Below the pieces are notes generated by a model. The model searched no databases, was not told the origin of the DNA, and worked only from the letters and a program-made list of their open reading frames with translations. This document shows, piece by piece, positions 47,365 to 55,639 of a stretch of DNA of 64,000 nucleotides. Source of the DNA: Caballeronia udeis (GTDB taxonomy: Bacteria > Pseudomonadota > Gammaproteobacteria > Burkholderiales > Burkholderiaceae). Both the position numbers and the translations under genes were made by a program. Position 1 is the first letter of the stretch. Each line of letters opens with the position of its first letter. The stretch spans positions 1-64,000 of the forward strand of contig NZ_FCOK02000026.1 of NCBI RefSeq assembly GCF_001544555.2, in the 5' to 3' direction.

Positions 47365-49799
47365 GGCTTCGCTCCCGTATCGCCGTTGTTAAGCGGTACG
47401 GCCGGCGCCGAGTTATTCGGCACAGCGTAATTGTTCACGTTCGCCGGCTGGCCTTGATATTGGCCCGGCGGCTGCGCCGTCTGATATTGCTGCTGGCCTT
47501 GATACTGCCCTTGCTCCTGCACCTTCGGCGGCGCCGCTTGCGGCAACGTCGCGCTGCCACCCTCCGACGGCGAGCGTGTCATGTTGTTCCAGTCGAACAG
47601 ATTCTGCGCCGGCACACCGCCCTGGCTCGGGCCGATCGGCGCCGGCGGCAGAACCGGCACGTCCTTGTCCTTCTCGACGCGGTTATCGGAGATCGAGTTG
47701 TACTGCTGCTGGCGCAGGTAATCGTAGCGATCGTTGGAGATCTGCGAGGCGGTCGCCTGATCGCGCACGATCACCGGGCGCAGGAACACCATCAGGTTGG
47801 TCTTCGTCCGCGTCTTCGCTTCACTGCGGAACAACTGGCCGATCCAGGGGATATCGCCGAGCAGCGGCACTTTGCTGTTGCTCGTCGAATACTGGTCCTG
47901 CATCAAGCCGCCGAGCACGACGATTTCACCGTCGTCCGCCAGGATGGTCGACTGGATCGAGCGCGTGTTGATCGTCACGCCGCCAGGATTGTTGGTCGTG
48001 GTGGTGTCGACGCTGGAGTCTTCCTGATAAAGCTGGAGCTTCAGGACGCCGCCCGTCGTGATCTGCGGTTTCACATGCAGCGTCACGCCCACGTCGCGCC
48101 GGTCGAACGTATTGAACGCGGAGACCGACGTACCCGTATTGGCGGTTGGCGTGGCGTACGAACCGGTCACCACCGGCACGTTCTGACCGACCACGATCTT
48201 CGCTTCCTCGTTGTCCAGCGTGATGAGGTTAGGCGTCGACAGGATGTTCGCATCCGACGATGTCGACAACGCCTGCAGCAAACCGCCCAGGCCAAAGAAA
48301 TTGCCGAACTTGTGCAACAAGCCGATGTTCAGGCCCTGCGCGAGAATGTTCGTCTGCCCCGCAAGGGCTGCGGGATTGTTAGCGATCACCGACCCGGCAG
48401 CGGTCAGGTCGACAATGCTCGACGTCCCGGAGCCAAGGTTCGTGCTGCCATAAATGCCGTTGTTGCCGCTTTGCGACAGCAGCGCACCCTGCCACTGAAT
48501 GCCGAGATTCGCGCCGGTTGTAGCGGAGAGCTCCACGATCAGCGCTTCGATATAAACCTGCGCACGGCGTGCGTCGAGCTGGTCGATCACCGCACGCAAG
48601 TTGCGGTACACGGGGTCCGACGCGGTAATGATCAGCGAGTTGGTGGCCGTGTCGGCCTGGATCATGCCGTTGCCGGGTTGATCGCTCGACCCGCTGCTGT
48701 CGTTGTTGTTACCGAAGCCGGAGTCCTTGCTCTGGCCGCCGCCCGCCATCGGATTGCTGCCTGACGACGAACTGCTGCTGCCGAGCCCGCCCGGCAGCGG
48801 CGGCAAGCCGCTCGTACCCGTGTACGAACTGGAACCGCCCGCGCCAAACGAACCCGAACCACTCGACGAACCCGATCCCGATCCCGATCCCGACGACGAT
48901 GAGGAAGACGAACTGTCGCCGCCGCCCTTGCCCATCATCGCGCGCAGGGTCTTGGCGAGGCGCGTGGCGTCGGCATTGCGCAAGGTGACCACATGCATGT
49001 TGCCCGGCTGCGCGGTGGCCGCGTCGAGGCTGCGCGCAAGCTGCTTGGCGGCTGCGAGCCGTGCGCTGCTGGAGGCGCGCAGTAGCAGCGAGTTCGTGCG
49101 CGGATCGGCGGTGACGGTGACTTTCAGCGTGGCGTCGGTGCTGCCTATTGAGCCAGGATCGAGCAGCTTGTTGAGCTGTTCGGCCACGTCGAGCGCATTC
49201 GCGTTCTTCAACGGCACCACTTCGACCTGCCGGCCCGCCGCTGTGTCGATGCCCGCGATGATGCTCGCGATGCGCCGTACGTTGTCGGCATAGTCCGTGA
49301 CGACCAGCGTGTTGTTGGCCGGGTACGCGGCGATCGTGTTGTTCGGCGAGATCAGCGGACGCAGGACCGGCAACACGTTGTTGGCCGATTCGTTGTGCAG
49401 CTCGAACACCTGCGTGATGACCTGATCGCCTCTCGCGGTGGGCGCATTGCCGACATAGGTCGGCACGCCCTGCAGCTTGGCGTCGGCTTCCGGCACGACT
49501 TTGAGCACTCCGTGATCTTGCACGAGTGCGAAGCCCTGCATTCTCAATGCCGACTGCAGCGTTTTCAAAGCCTGATCCTCTGGCACCGGATTTTCCGATA
49601 CAAGATTCAACTGTCCTTTGACCCGCGGGTCGACGATGATCGTCTTCCCAGTAGCGGCGCCGATCGCTTTCGCAACCTGATCGATGTCCGCATTGACAAA
49701 ATTCAGTGTCACCTGTGCGTGCGCTATTTGCGTGGTGACAAGACCAGCCACCAGCAAAGCCGTCGCGGCGCGACGCAATGCCATACGTTTTCTTCTCAT
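47361..49799 (-). CDS. gspD: Type II secretion system secretin D
   Basis: An 812-residue secretin. A signal peptide (AATALLVAGLVTTQIAHAQ) is followed by periplasmic N0-N3 domains, with N0 starting VTLNFVNADIDQVAKAIG. A Ser/Gly-rich low-complexity insert of over 80 residues sits in the N3 loop, and the secretin beta-barrel follows (VPLLGDIPWIGQLFRS is the hallmark end). A Pro/Gln/Tyr-rich tail closes the protein. The 15-mer outer-membrane channel passes folded exoproteins. The start is taken at MRRKRMALRR; another Met at 49784 is possible. First gene of the operon. Confidence 0.95.
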   Translation of the reverse strand: MRRKRMALRRAATALLVAGLVTTQIAHAQVTLNFVNADIDQVAKAIGAATGKTIIVDPRVKGQLNLVSENPVPEDQALKTLQSALRMQGFALVQDHGVLKVVPEADAKLQGVPTYVGNAPTARGDQVITQVFELHNESANNVLPVLRPLISPNNTIAAYPANNTLVVTDYADNVRRIASIIAGIDTAAGRQVEVVPLKNANALDVAEQLNKLLDPGSIGSTDATLKVTVTADPRTNSLLLRASSSARLAAAKQLARSLDAATAQPGNMHVVTLRNADATRLAKTLRAMMGKGGGDSSSSSSSSGSGSGSGSSSGSGSFGAGGSSSYTGTSGLPPLPGGLGSSSSSSGSNPMAGGGQSKDSGFGNNNDSSGSSDQPGNGMIQADTATNSLIITASDPVYRNLRAVIDQLDARRAQVYIEALIVELSATTGANLGIQWQGALLSQSGNNGIYGSTNLGSGTSSIVDLTAAGSVIANNPAALAGQTNILAQGLNIGLLHKFGNFFGLGGLLQALSTSSDANILSTPNLITLDNEEAKIVVGQNVPVVTGSYATPTANTGTSVSAFNTFDRRDVGVTLHVKPQITTGGVLKLQLYQEDSSVDTTTTNNPGGVTINTRSIQSTILADDGEIVVLGGLMQDQYSTSNSKVPLLGDIPWIGQLFRSEAKTRTKTNLMVFLRPVIVRDQATASQISNDRYDYLRQQQYNSISDNRVEKDKDVPVLPPAPIGPSQGGVPAQNLFDWNNMTRSPSEGGSATLPQAAPPKVQEQGQYQGQQQYQTAQPPGQYQGQPANVNNYAVPNNSAPAVPLNNGDTGAKP
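48871..48894. repeat. CCCGAT hexamer repeat inside gspD
   Basis: Three CCCGAT units plus CCCGAC in the gspD coding sequence; on the minus strand they encode a Ser-Gly dipeptide run. This is an in-frame microsatellite that could vary in length without a frameshift. Confidence 0.75.
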
Positions 49800-50320
49800 G
49801 GAGTGTGATGTCAAGACCTGCTGATCACGTCGCTGCAAACCGGTCGTGTTGCGTGTCTTTCGACGCTTTTAACATCACGAAGGCTTAAAACAGACGTTTC
49901 CAGGGCCGATGCCCGGGCAATGCCATATCCCAAAAACGTGAACCATAGCAGCTTTTCATGTCAGGTTTGTCACAAAACTACTAATCTTTGGCCGTCGATC
50001 CTCAAATAATAAAGCGCCAGAAATCTCGAAAAAATCTTCTGATAAAACCATTGGCGTCTTGACCCTTACTCGGCCCTTTCGCTATATACAAAAGGTTGAA
50101 ACTGTCATATTTGTTCGCTTCGCCTGTGCAGGTGAGTCATTCAAATACACATGCGCCTATAAAGACGGACGCCGCCAGTTGCCTTTGCTTTCGAACGCCT
50201 TTCGAATTAATTGGCGTCACATGCCTTGGCTATGTCGGATGGTCAGATTTAAAACCCCATAGTCTGCCGGTATGATACGAGTGCTTCGGTGTGCTGGATG
50301 CGCAAAATGCGGGTGGGTTT
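49800..50320. other. gsp operon upstream region
   Basis: About 520 bp between gspD (minus) and the lytic transglycosylase (plus). It is AT-richer than its surroundings at 49970-50130 and 50190-50280. It should hold the gsp promoter. No gene is supported. Confidence 0.45.
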
Positions 50321-50374
50321 TCCCGTGTTTACCGAGTCTTACCTAGTTTTACCGGGTGTTACCCGGTTTTGCCG
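50321..50374 (+). repeat. 10-bp phased repeats before the lytic transglycosylase gene
   Basis: Five near-tandem decamers with a strict 10-bp period: TCCCGTGTTT, ACCGAGTCTT, ACCTAGTTTT, ACCGGGTGTT, ACCCGGTTTT, then GCCG. The ACC triplets fall at 50331, 50341, 50351 and 50361. They end about 70 bp before the start codon. Confidence 0.75.
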
Positions 50375-50442
50375 ATGAAGCGACGTCGTCACCGCAGCAG
50401 TCCGCGGATGCCGGGCATGCTGTCGATCAGGTGGTACCCAAC

Positions 50443-50892
50443 ATGATGAAAATGTTTTTGCGACTCTTTGCGATCGGCTTCGGCGCCTTGCTGGCAGCCG
50501 CGCCCGCGCACGCCGACTGTTTCGACGAAGCCGCCAAGTATCAAAAGGTCAATCCGCTGATCCTGCGAGCGATCGCGTGGCAAGAGTCGCACAACCAGCC
50601 GGACGCAATGAACAAGAACGCGAACGGTTCGATCGACTATGGCCTGATGCAGATCAATTCCGTCCACCTGACGCAGCTCGCACAGTACGGCATCTCGACC
50701 ACCACGCTGATGCAGCCGTGCAAGTCGGTGTATATCGCCGCTTGGCATCTGCGTCAGAAGATGAACAAGTATGGCAACACGTGGCAGGCGGTCGGTGCGT
50801 ACCACTCCGAAACACCGTCGCTGCGGGATCAGTACTCAAGACAGATCATCAATATCCTGGGCAAGTGGAAGTTGCTGACAGCATCGCGCTGA
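50443..50892 (+). CDS. Lytic transglycosylase (SLT family, IagB/VirB1-like)
   Basis: A 149-residue exported murein hydrolase. The signal peptide ends at AHA (about residue 24). The SLT domain has the catalytic Glu at AWQESHNQPDAMN (E48), followed by SIDYGLMQIN and the AWHLRQKMNKYGNTWQAVGAYHS segment. Such short enzymes cleave peptidoglycan locally to make room for trans-envelope machines, in keeping with its position next to the type II secretion operon, from which it diverges. The ATG at 50443 is chosen over in-frame starts upstream because it gives a proper signal peptide. Confidence 0.9.
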   Translation: MMKMFLRLFAIGFGALLAAAPAHADCFDEAAKYQKVNPLILRAIAWQESHNQPDAMNKNANGSIDYGLMQINSVHLTQLAQYGISTTTLMQPCKSVYIAAWHLRQKMNKYGNTWQAVGAYHSETPSLRDQYSRQIINILGKWKLLTASR

Positions 50893-51079
50893 GTCAGGTT
50901 CGCTTCACTTCACTTCACCTCGTTTCGTTCGGCATCTGCTGTTTTTCATCGCATGGCGCGGCGTTCCAGCTGCGTTTGATGCACAATTCCGCGTTCCAGC
51001 TCGCCGCTATTCCAGGCGGGTCTTCTTGAAAGCGCCACCGCTTTCAGCGGCCGCTCGCGCGACCACGCGCCCTCTTTCG

Positions 51080-52270
51080 ATGCCAAACGCGATGAATCAG
51101 CCCCTGCCCGTTACCGTGCTTGCCGGTTTGCCAGGCGTAGGCAAGACCACGCTGCTCGACCATTTGCTCGCACATCATGATCATGCCGGCACGTCCATCG
51201 CGGTTGTTCGCGGCCGGATCGACGACCTTTCGGGTGAAATCAACCGGGCCGCCGCTGAAGCCCGCTTCGACGCGATCGTGGTGGAAGCGTCCGGTACCGA
51301 GGATCCGCAGGTTATCGCCGAAAACCTGGTTTTCGATAACGACATCGCGCACCTCGACACGATCGTGACCGTCGTCGATGCGGACAGCTTTTCGCGCGAT
51401 TACGCGTCGACGGATGCGCTGAGCGAGCGCGGGTTGGCGGACGACGACCACGACGATCGCACGGTCGTCGAAGTGCTGATCGCGCAGATCGAATTCTGCG
51501 ATGTGATCGTGATCAACAAGACGGATCTCGTCGATACCGCCGCGCTCGCCAAACTCCGGCGCATCCTGCACGCGCTCAATCCGCGCGCCGAGCTGATCGA
51601 CGCCCGTCAAGGCGCGGTGGCCGCGAGCGAGTTGGTGAACACGGACCGCTTCGACTTCGATGCAACCTCGAGCGCGCCCGGCTGGCTGACGATGCTGAAC
51701 GCCGATCCGGATTCGGCGCCGGTGGCCGACGGCGTGGATGTCGGCGGATTTGTTTATCGAGCGCGCCGGCCGTTTCATCCCGAGCGGCTATGGGCGCTGG
51801 TGCATCAGGAATGGCCGGGTGTATTGCGTTGCAAGGGCTTTTTCTGGCTCGCAACGCGAACCGATATTGGCGGCTCGCTATCGCAAGCGGGAGGCGCGCT
51901 GCGGCATGGTCCCGCGGGAATGTGGTGGGCGGCGCAGGAACGCAGCGAATGGCCGACCGGCGATGCCGAACTGGAAGCCGAGATTGCCGCGGACTGGTTC
52001 GGGGATGCGGACGATATGACTATCGGCGACCGGCGGCAGGAACTGGCGATGATCGGAACCGGCCTGGACGAACCGCATTGGCGCGCGGCTTTCGACGCTT
52101 GTCTCGTCACCGACGAGGAATGGTCGCAAGCGTCGAACGGATTGCTAGCCGATCCGTTTCCGTCGTGGGAGATGGACGAAGATGAGCACGACCATGACCA
52201 CGATCATCACGACCACGACCACGGCGATGATTGCGATTGCGGCGCCCACGGGCAAGGGCACGAGCACTAG
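51080..52270 (+). CDS. CobW/YjiA-family GTPase lacking the GCxCC segment
   Basis: A protein of about 396 residues. It has Walker A LAGLPGVGKTTLLDHLL (GLPGVGKT, about 16-23), NKTD, and a CobW C-terminal domain. The His/Asp tail includes HDHDHDHHDHDHGDD and suits Zn or Co binding. Compared with normal COG0523 proteins, about 35-40 residues after Walker A are absent: the sequence goes from SIAVVRGRIDDLSGEI straight to DAIVVEASGTEDPQ, so the switch region and the metal-binding GCxCC motif are missing. The DNA is in frame throughout, so this is a natural shortened form. Family members are metal-insertion chaperones. The start could also be 51092. Confidence 0.8.
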   Translation: MPNAMNQPLPVTVLAGLPGVGKTTLLDHLLAHHDHAGTSIAVVRGRIDDLSGEINRAAAEARFDAIVVEASGTEDPQVIAENLVFDNDIAHLDTIVTVVDADSFSRDYASTDALSERGLADDDHDDRTVVEVLIAQIEFCDVIVINKTDLVDTAALAKLRRILHALNPRAELIDARQGAVAASELVNTDRFDFDATSSAPGWLTMLNADPDSAPVADGVDVGGFVYRARRPFHPERLWALVHQEWPGVLRCKGFFWLATRTDIGGSLSQAGGALRHGPAGMWWAAQERSEWPTGDAELEAEIAADWFGDADDMTIGDRRQELAMIGTGLDEPHWRAAFDACLVTDEEWSQASNGLLADPFPSWEMDEDEHDHDHDHHDHDHGDDCDCGAHGQGHEH

Positions 52271-52306
52271 CTTGTCTCCGCCGCCCGGTGAACAACTCTC
52301 GCGATC

Positions 52307-52332
52307 GAAAAAAAACCCGCCAGAGGCGGGTT
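52307..52332 (-). terminator. Terminator of hupB
   Basis: Minus strand AACCCGC-ctctg-GCGGGTT followed by a run of seven or eight T, 24 bp past the hupB stop. Confidence 0.85.
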
Positions 52333-52355
52333 ATATACTGACAATCGGCTACAAC

Positions 52356-52634
52356 TTACCGCTTGTTCACTGCGTCCTTAAATGCCTTGCCAGCCGTGAA
52401 CTTGACGGTCTTGGCGGCCGGAATCTTAATGGATTCGCCGGTCTTCGGGTTACGGCCGGTGCGCGCTGCGCGCTTGCCCGAACCAAAGCTTCCGAAGCCA
52501 ATCAACTGCACGGCGTCACCCTTCGAGACGGCCTTCTTGACCACTTCGAGCAACGTGTCCAGCGTTTCGCCGGTTTGAGCCTTGCTGGCGCCGGTCTGAG
52601 CGGCCACGGCGTCGATCAGTTCCTGTTTATTCAT
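52356..52634 (-). CDS. hupB: DNA-binding protein HU
   Basis: A 92-residue HU starting MNKQELIDAVAAQTGASKAQ. The DNA-wrapping arm contains FGSFGSGKRAARTGRNPKTGE (a conserved Pro is expected in the RNP-type tip: GRNPKTG). HU bends DNA and compacts the nucleoid and assists opening of origins. It is a single gene with AAGGAACC before the ATG and a strong terminator. It lies about 2.5 kb from the candidate origin. Confidence 0.96.
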   Translation of the reverse strand: MNKQELIDAVAAQTGASKAQTGETLDTLLEVVKKAVSKGDAVQLIGFGSFGSGKRAARTGRNPKTGESIKIPAAKTVKFTAGKAFKDAVNKR

Positions 52635-53070
52635 TAAGGTTCCTTTATCAGTTTAGGTTGACACGAACAGCGCGAACGCGCCGATTATACGTGCGCGGGC
52701 CTTGCAGTCGAGTACTGGCGCGGGTCCAGCCCCCTGGCCCACTATTCCGGCAAACCCTCACACCCCGGTCACCGGGCCTCCTCCTTACTCGGCGGTTGTT
52801 ATCATAACGCAGCGCAAACCCAAGCGGGATAAGGGTTTCGAAGATTTACGCGTGATTCGACGCAAGTAGAATCCCTTGTCGACGCCCTTTTCATGCAAGC
52901 AATCCTTTCGTACTGTCCGTTTCACCCTCCGTTGGTTTTTGCCAACGGTTGGCGGACAATCCGGCGCATCACGCGCTAAGCCTTGCCCCTATTAGCTTTA
53001 GGGGAACGCGGCGCAGCATCGGAAATGCACGGCGAAGGTCATATCATCAGTTTGCTTTCAAACCTTTCGT
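52635..53070. other. hupB-mnmC intergenic region
   Basis: 436 bp with two small hairpins: CCGTTGG-tttttg-CCAACGG (52929-52948) and CCCCT-attagcttt-AGGGG near 52986. No T run follows either. The hupB promoter must lie at the left end. No gene is seen. Confidence 0.45.
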
Positions 53071-54897
53071 ATGACCCATTCCATTTTTTCCGCAAACGTG
53101 CTTGGCAGTCACGCGCGTTGGGCCCGACGGCGAAACTTCACTGTTTTGCAGGTGGAGCTCGACGCTGGGCGATTGTTTATCGAAACATGGGCCGCGTGGC
53201 GTGCTGATCCAGAGCGCTGCGAGCGCCTGCACTTTGTCGCGGTCGGCCGGCTGGAGACGATGGACCTCCCCGATGTACTCACTGAGCAGCCCACGCTTTC
53301 CCAATTACTGATCAATGCGTGGCCGATGCGAGTTGCCGGGCAGCACCGGCTCGAGTTTGAAAACGGGCGCGTGGTGCTGACGCTGGCTATCGGCGAGCTG
53401 GAGAGCATGCTGCAGAAGATCTGGCTGCGCGCCGATGCGTTTTATCTGCGGCTATCGCGTGTCCATGCAAAGCTCGCCTATGTCGCCAAGGCACTGGCGC
53501 GTGTCGCCGGGGACCAGGCGACGTTGTGTGCAGAAGCGCATCCCGAGCTTCCCCGCGCCCTGGAAGATGCAGGTTTTATCTGCGATGAAACCCCGGATGC
53601 CTCTTATGTGAGCGCCCGCTTCGCTCCAAGCTGGCGTGTACGGCGCCATGAACCGCCGCTTGCGTTGGCAATAGAGGACTCCCAAGTTCAAACGCTGCGC
53701 CATGCAATCGTCATAGGGGCTGGCCTTGCCGGCTGTGCGATCACGGAGCGCCTTGCGTCGCGGGGATGGCGAGTCAGCCTGATCGAACGCCACGACGATC
53801 TCGCCCGCGATGCGTCCGGTAACCCCGCGGGCGTCTTCCACCCGATCGTCTGGCGTGATGACAGCATTGCTGCCCGCCTGACACGCGCAGGATTTCTCTA
53901 CGCGCTGCACCGATGGTCAGAACTCGAACGCGCCGGCCACGATCTGGGACGCAGCGACCAGGGCTTGCTGCAAATCGCGGATTCCACCGACGATGCGCGC
54001 GCAATCGCATCGGCAATCGAGCGATTCGGCCTGCCGCCGTCCTATGTCGTAGCCGTCGATGAACACGAAGCCTCCCGCCTGGCCGGTCAGCCCGTCGCGC
54101 GCGCTGGATGGTTTTTCCCTCACGGCGGCTGGATTTCCCCCGCTGCGATATGTGCGGCGCAATGCGCAGCTGCGGGCGATTTACTGACGGCCCGCTTCGG
54201 CACCGAAGTCGCGCGTATCGAACGGGAAAACGGCGCATGGACCGCCTTCGACTCCACCGGCCGCGCCCTCGCCCAAGCCCCCGTCGTGATCCTGGCCAAC
54301 GCCGGCGATGCGCAACGCATCGCCGGGCTTCACGGACTTCCAACGCGCGGCGTACGCGGCCAGCTCACGCTACTGGACGCGAGTCCCCTGGATGGCCTGC
54401 GCGTGCCGATCGTCGGCGATGGCTACGCCGTACCGCTCGGCGCTCATCGGACGCTGACGGGCGCGACTTACGATATTGACGACATCGAAACGAAGATCCA
54501 GCTCGCCGGTCATACCGAAAACATCGAACGTGTCGCGATGATGCTGCCCGCCCTGACCGGATTTGAACCTCGATCAGAAACACTGGAAGGCCGCGTGGCT
54601 TTCCGGTCGGTGACGAGCGACCGCATGCCGATGATCGGCGCCCTCGCCGACGAAGCCGCCGCACGCGCCAATGCCGCCCGTCTTTCCGGCGCATGGCCGC
54701 TCGATTTGCCGCGGGCGCCCGGCTTGTACGGCGCGTTCGCTTTCGGTTCGCGCGGGCTGGTGTGGTCGACGCTCGCCGCCGAACTGATCGCGGCGCAAAT
54801 CGAAGGGGAACCGTGGCCTGTCGAGCGTGAACTGGCCGAAGCCATCGACCCCGCACGCTTCCTTCTGCGCGCGTTGAGACAAGGTGAATTCACCTGA
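53071..54897 (+). CDS. mnmC: MnmC with degenerate methyltransferase domain and intact FAD oxidase domain
   Basis: A 608-residue homologue of bifunctional MnmC, which finishes mnm5s2U34 in tRNA. The C-terminal FAD-dependent half is well kept: HAIVIGAGLAGCAITERLA (Rossmann, about 211), DASGNPAGVFHPIV, GLLQIADS and FAFGSRGLVWSTLAAELIA. It should remove the carboxymethyl group. The N-terminal methyltransferase half is eroded. The expected ETGFGxGxNFLATW reads QVELDAGRLFIETW (about 27-40), the DGFAPxKNPxxW segment after DAFYL is replaced by RLSRVHAKLA, and the usual first 35-45 residues are absent. The frame is open throughout, so domain decay rather than a broken gene is inferred. Confidence 0.85.
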   Translation: MTHSIFSANVLGSHARWARRRNFTVLQVELDAGRLFIETWAAWRADPERCERLHFVAVGRLETMDLPDVLTEQPTLSQLLINAWPMRVAGQHRLEFENGRVVLTLAIGELESMLQKIWLRADAFYLRLSRVHAKLAYVAKALARVAGDQATLCAEAHPELPRALEDAGFICDETPDASYVSARFAPSWRVRRHEPPLALAIEDSQVQTLRHAIVIGAGLAGCAITERLASRGWRVSLIERHDDLARDASGNPAGVFHPIVWRDDSIAARLTRAGFLYALHRWSELERAGHDLGRSDQGLLQIADSTDDARAIASAIERFGLPPSYVVAVDEHEASRLAGQPVARAGWFFPHGGWISPAAICAAQCAAAGDLLTARFGTEVARIERENGAWTAFDSTGRALAQAPVVILANAGDAQRIAGLHGLPTRGVRGQLTLLDASPLDGLRVPIVGDGYAVPLGAHRTLTGATYDIDDIETKIQLAGHTENIERVAMMLPALTGFEPRSETLEGRVAFRSVTSDRMPMIGALADEAAARANAARLSGAWPLDLPRAPGLYGAFAFGSRGLVWSTLAAELIAAQIEGEPWPVERELAEAIDPARFLLRALRQGEFT

Positions 54898-54929
54898 AAA
54901 CCCTGGCTGGAAAACTATCCACCGCAGCC

Positions 54930-54938
54930 TGTGGATAA
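54930..54938 (-). promoter_or_regulatory. DnaA box in the origin-like region
   Basis: TGTGGATAA, a perfect DnaA box on the minus strand, 33 bp after mnmC. A weaker CTATCCACC lies at 54915-54923. Confidence 0.6.
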
Positions 54939-55109
54939 CCCGTCGAATTTGGCGCGAATGACCTGTGTACTCGCTGTGGGCGTAAACGGGACAACTCGAT
55001 TGCGCCGTGAATCCGGCCGAAGTTGTTCCGGGTTCACCCTCCGGCGCCCACACGTTCACTATCTGCTTATGCGTCCTTCAAGCTTCTGTAAACGTTGATG
55101 AAAACAGAG

Positions 55110-55177
55110 TTATCCACAGAAATCGTGCGGCCTTGTTAACTACTACTACGTATATATAAACAAAACTTGTAAACCTT
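55110..55177 (+). other. Candidate oriC module A (DnaA box, DnaA-trios, AT-rich tract)
   Basis: A perfect DnaA box TTATCCACA (55110-55118) is followed after exactly 17 bp, including a GC-rich GTGCGGCC, by TTAACTACTACTACG (55136-55150) and TATATATAAAC. CTACTACTA gives 3'-GAT triplets on the other strand, the DnaA-trio signature. The order box, GC-rich spacer, trios, AT-rich DUE is that of the basal unwinding system of bacterial origins. It lies in a 742-bp gene-free gap (54898-55639), whose right part shows no other feature. An inverted copy occurs at 58236-58306. Confidence 0.75.
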
Positions 55178-55639
55178 AAAACCGGCGTCATCGGCAGCGT
55201 TCAAAGTGAAAACCCGCGTTATTTCAGACAAAACGACGACGAGATGCAGTGCTCTAAAAGGTAGATTTTTCCGTACCCCAACTCGATGGAAGCCATTGTT
55301 ACCGCTCGGTTTAAGCGGTCATGGGATTGAAGAAGGGTCGCCGGGAGCTATGGCACAATCGCCGTTCTTTCGTATAGCCGCTTTGCCGGCTTATCGCTTC
55401 AAACCGGGCTCCAAGCGAGCGCGTGAATTGAAAAAAACGCTGTATCCCTTGCCGTGACGGCAGCGGACCAACCGGCCAGGCAGCGAACGGCTGTCAATTG
55501 GCCAACCGGTCCCAACGGGGCTTGACGGAACCTGAACAATCATCAGGCAACGAACCTTTCCGGCAACCCGCACCGTTGCCGCGCACTACCTGCCTATTCA
55601 CTGACTGTCCGCACTAGCTGCGAAGGAGAAGTCCTCACG

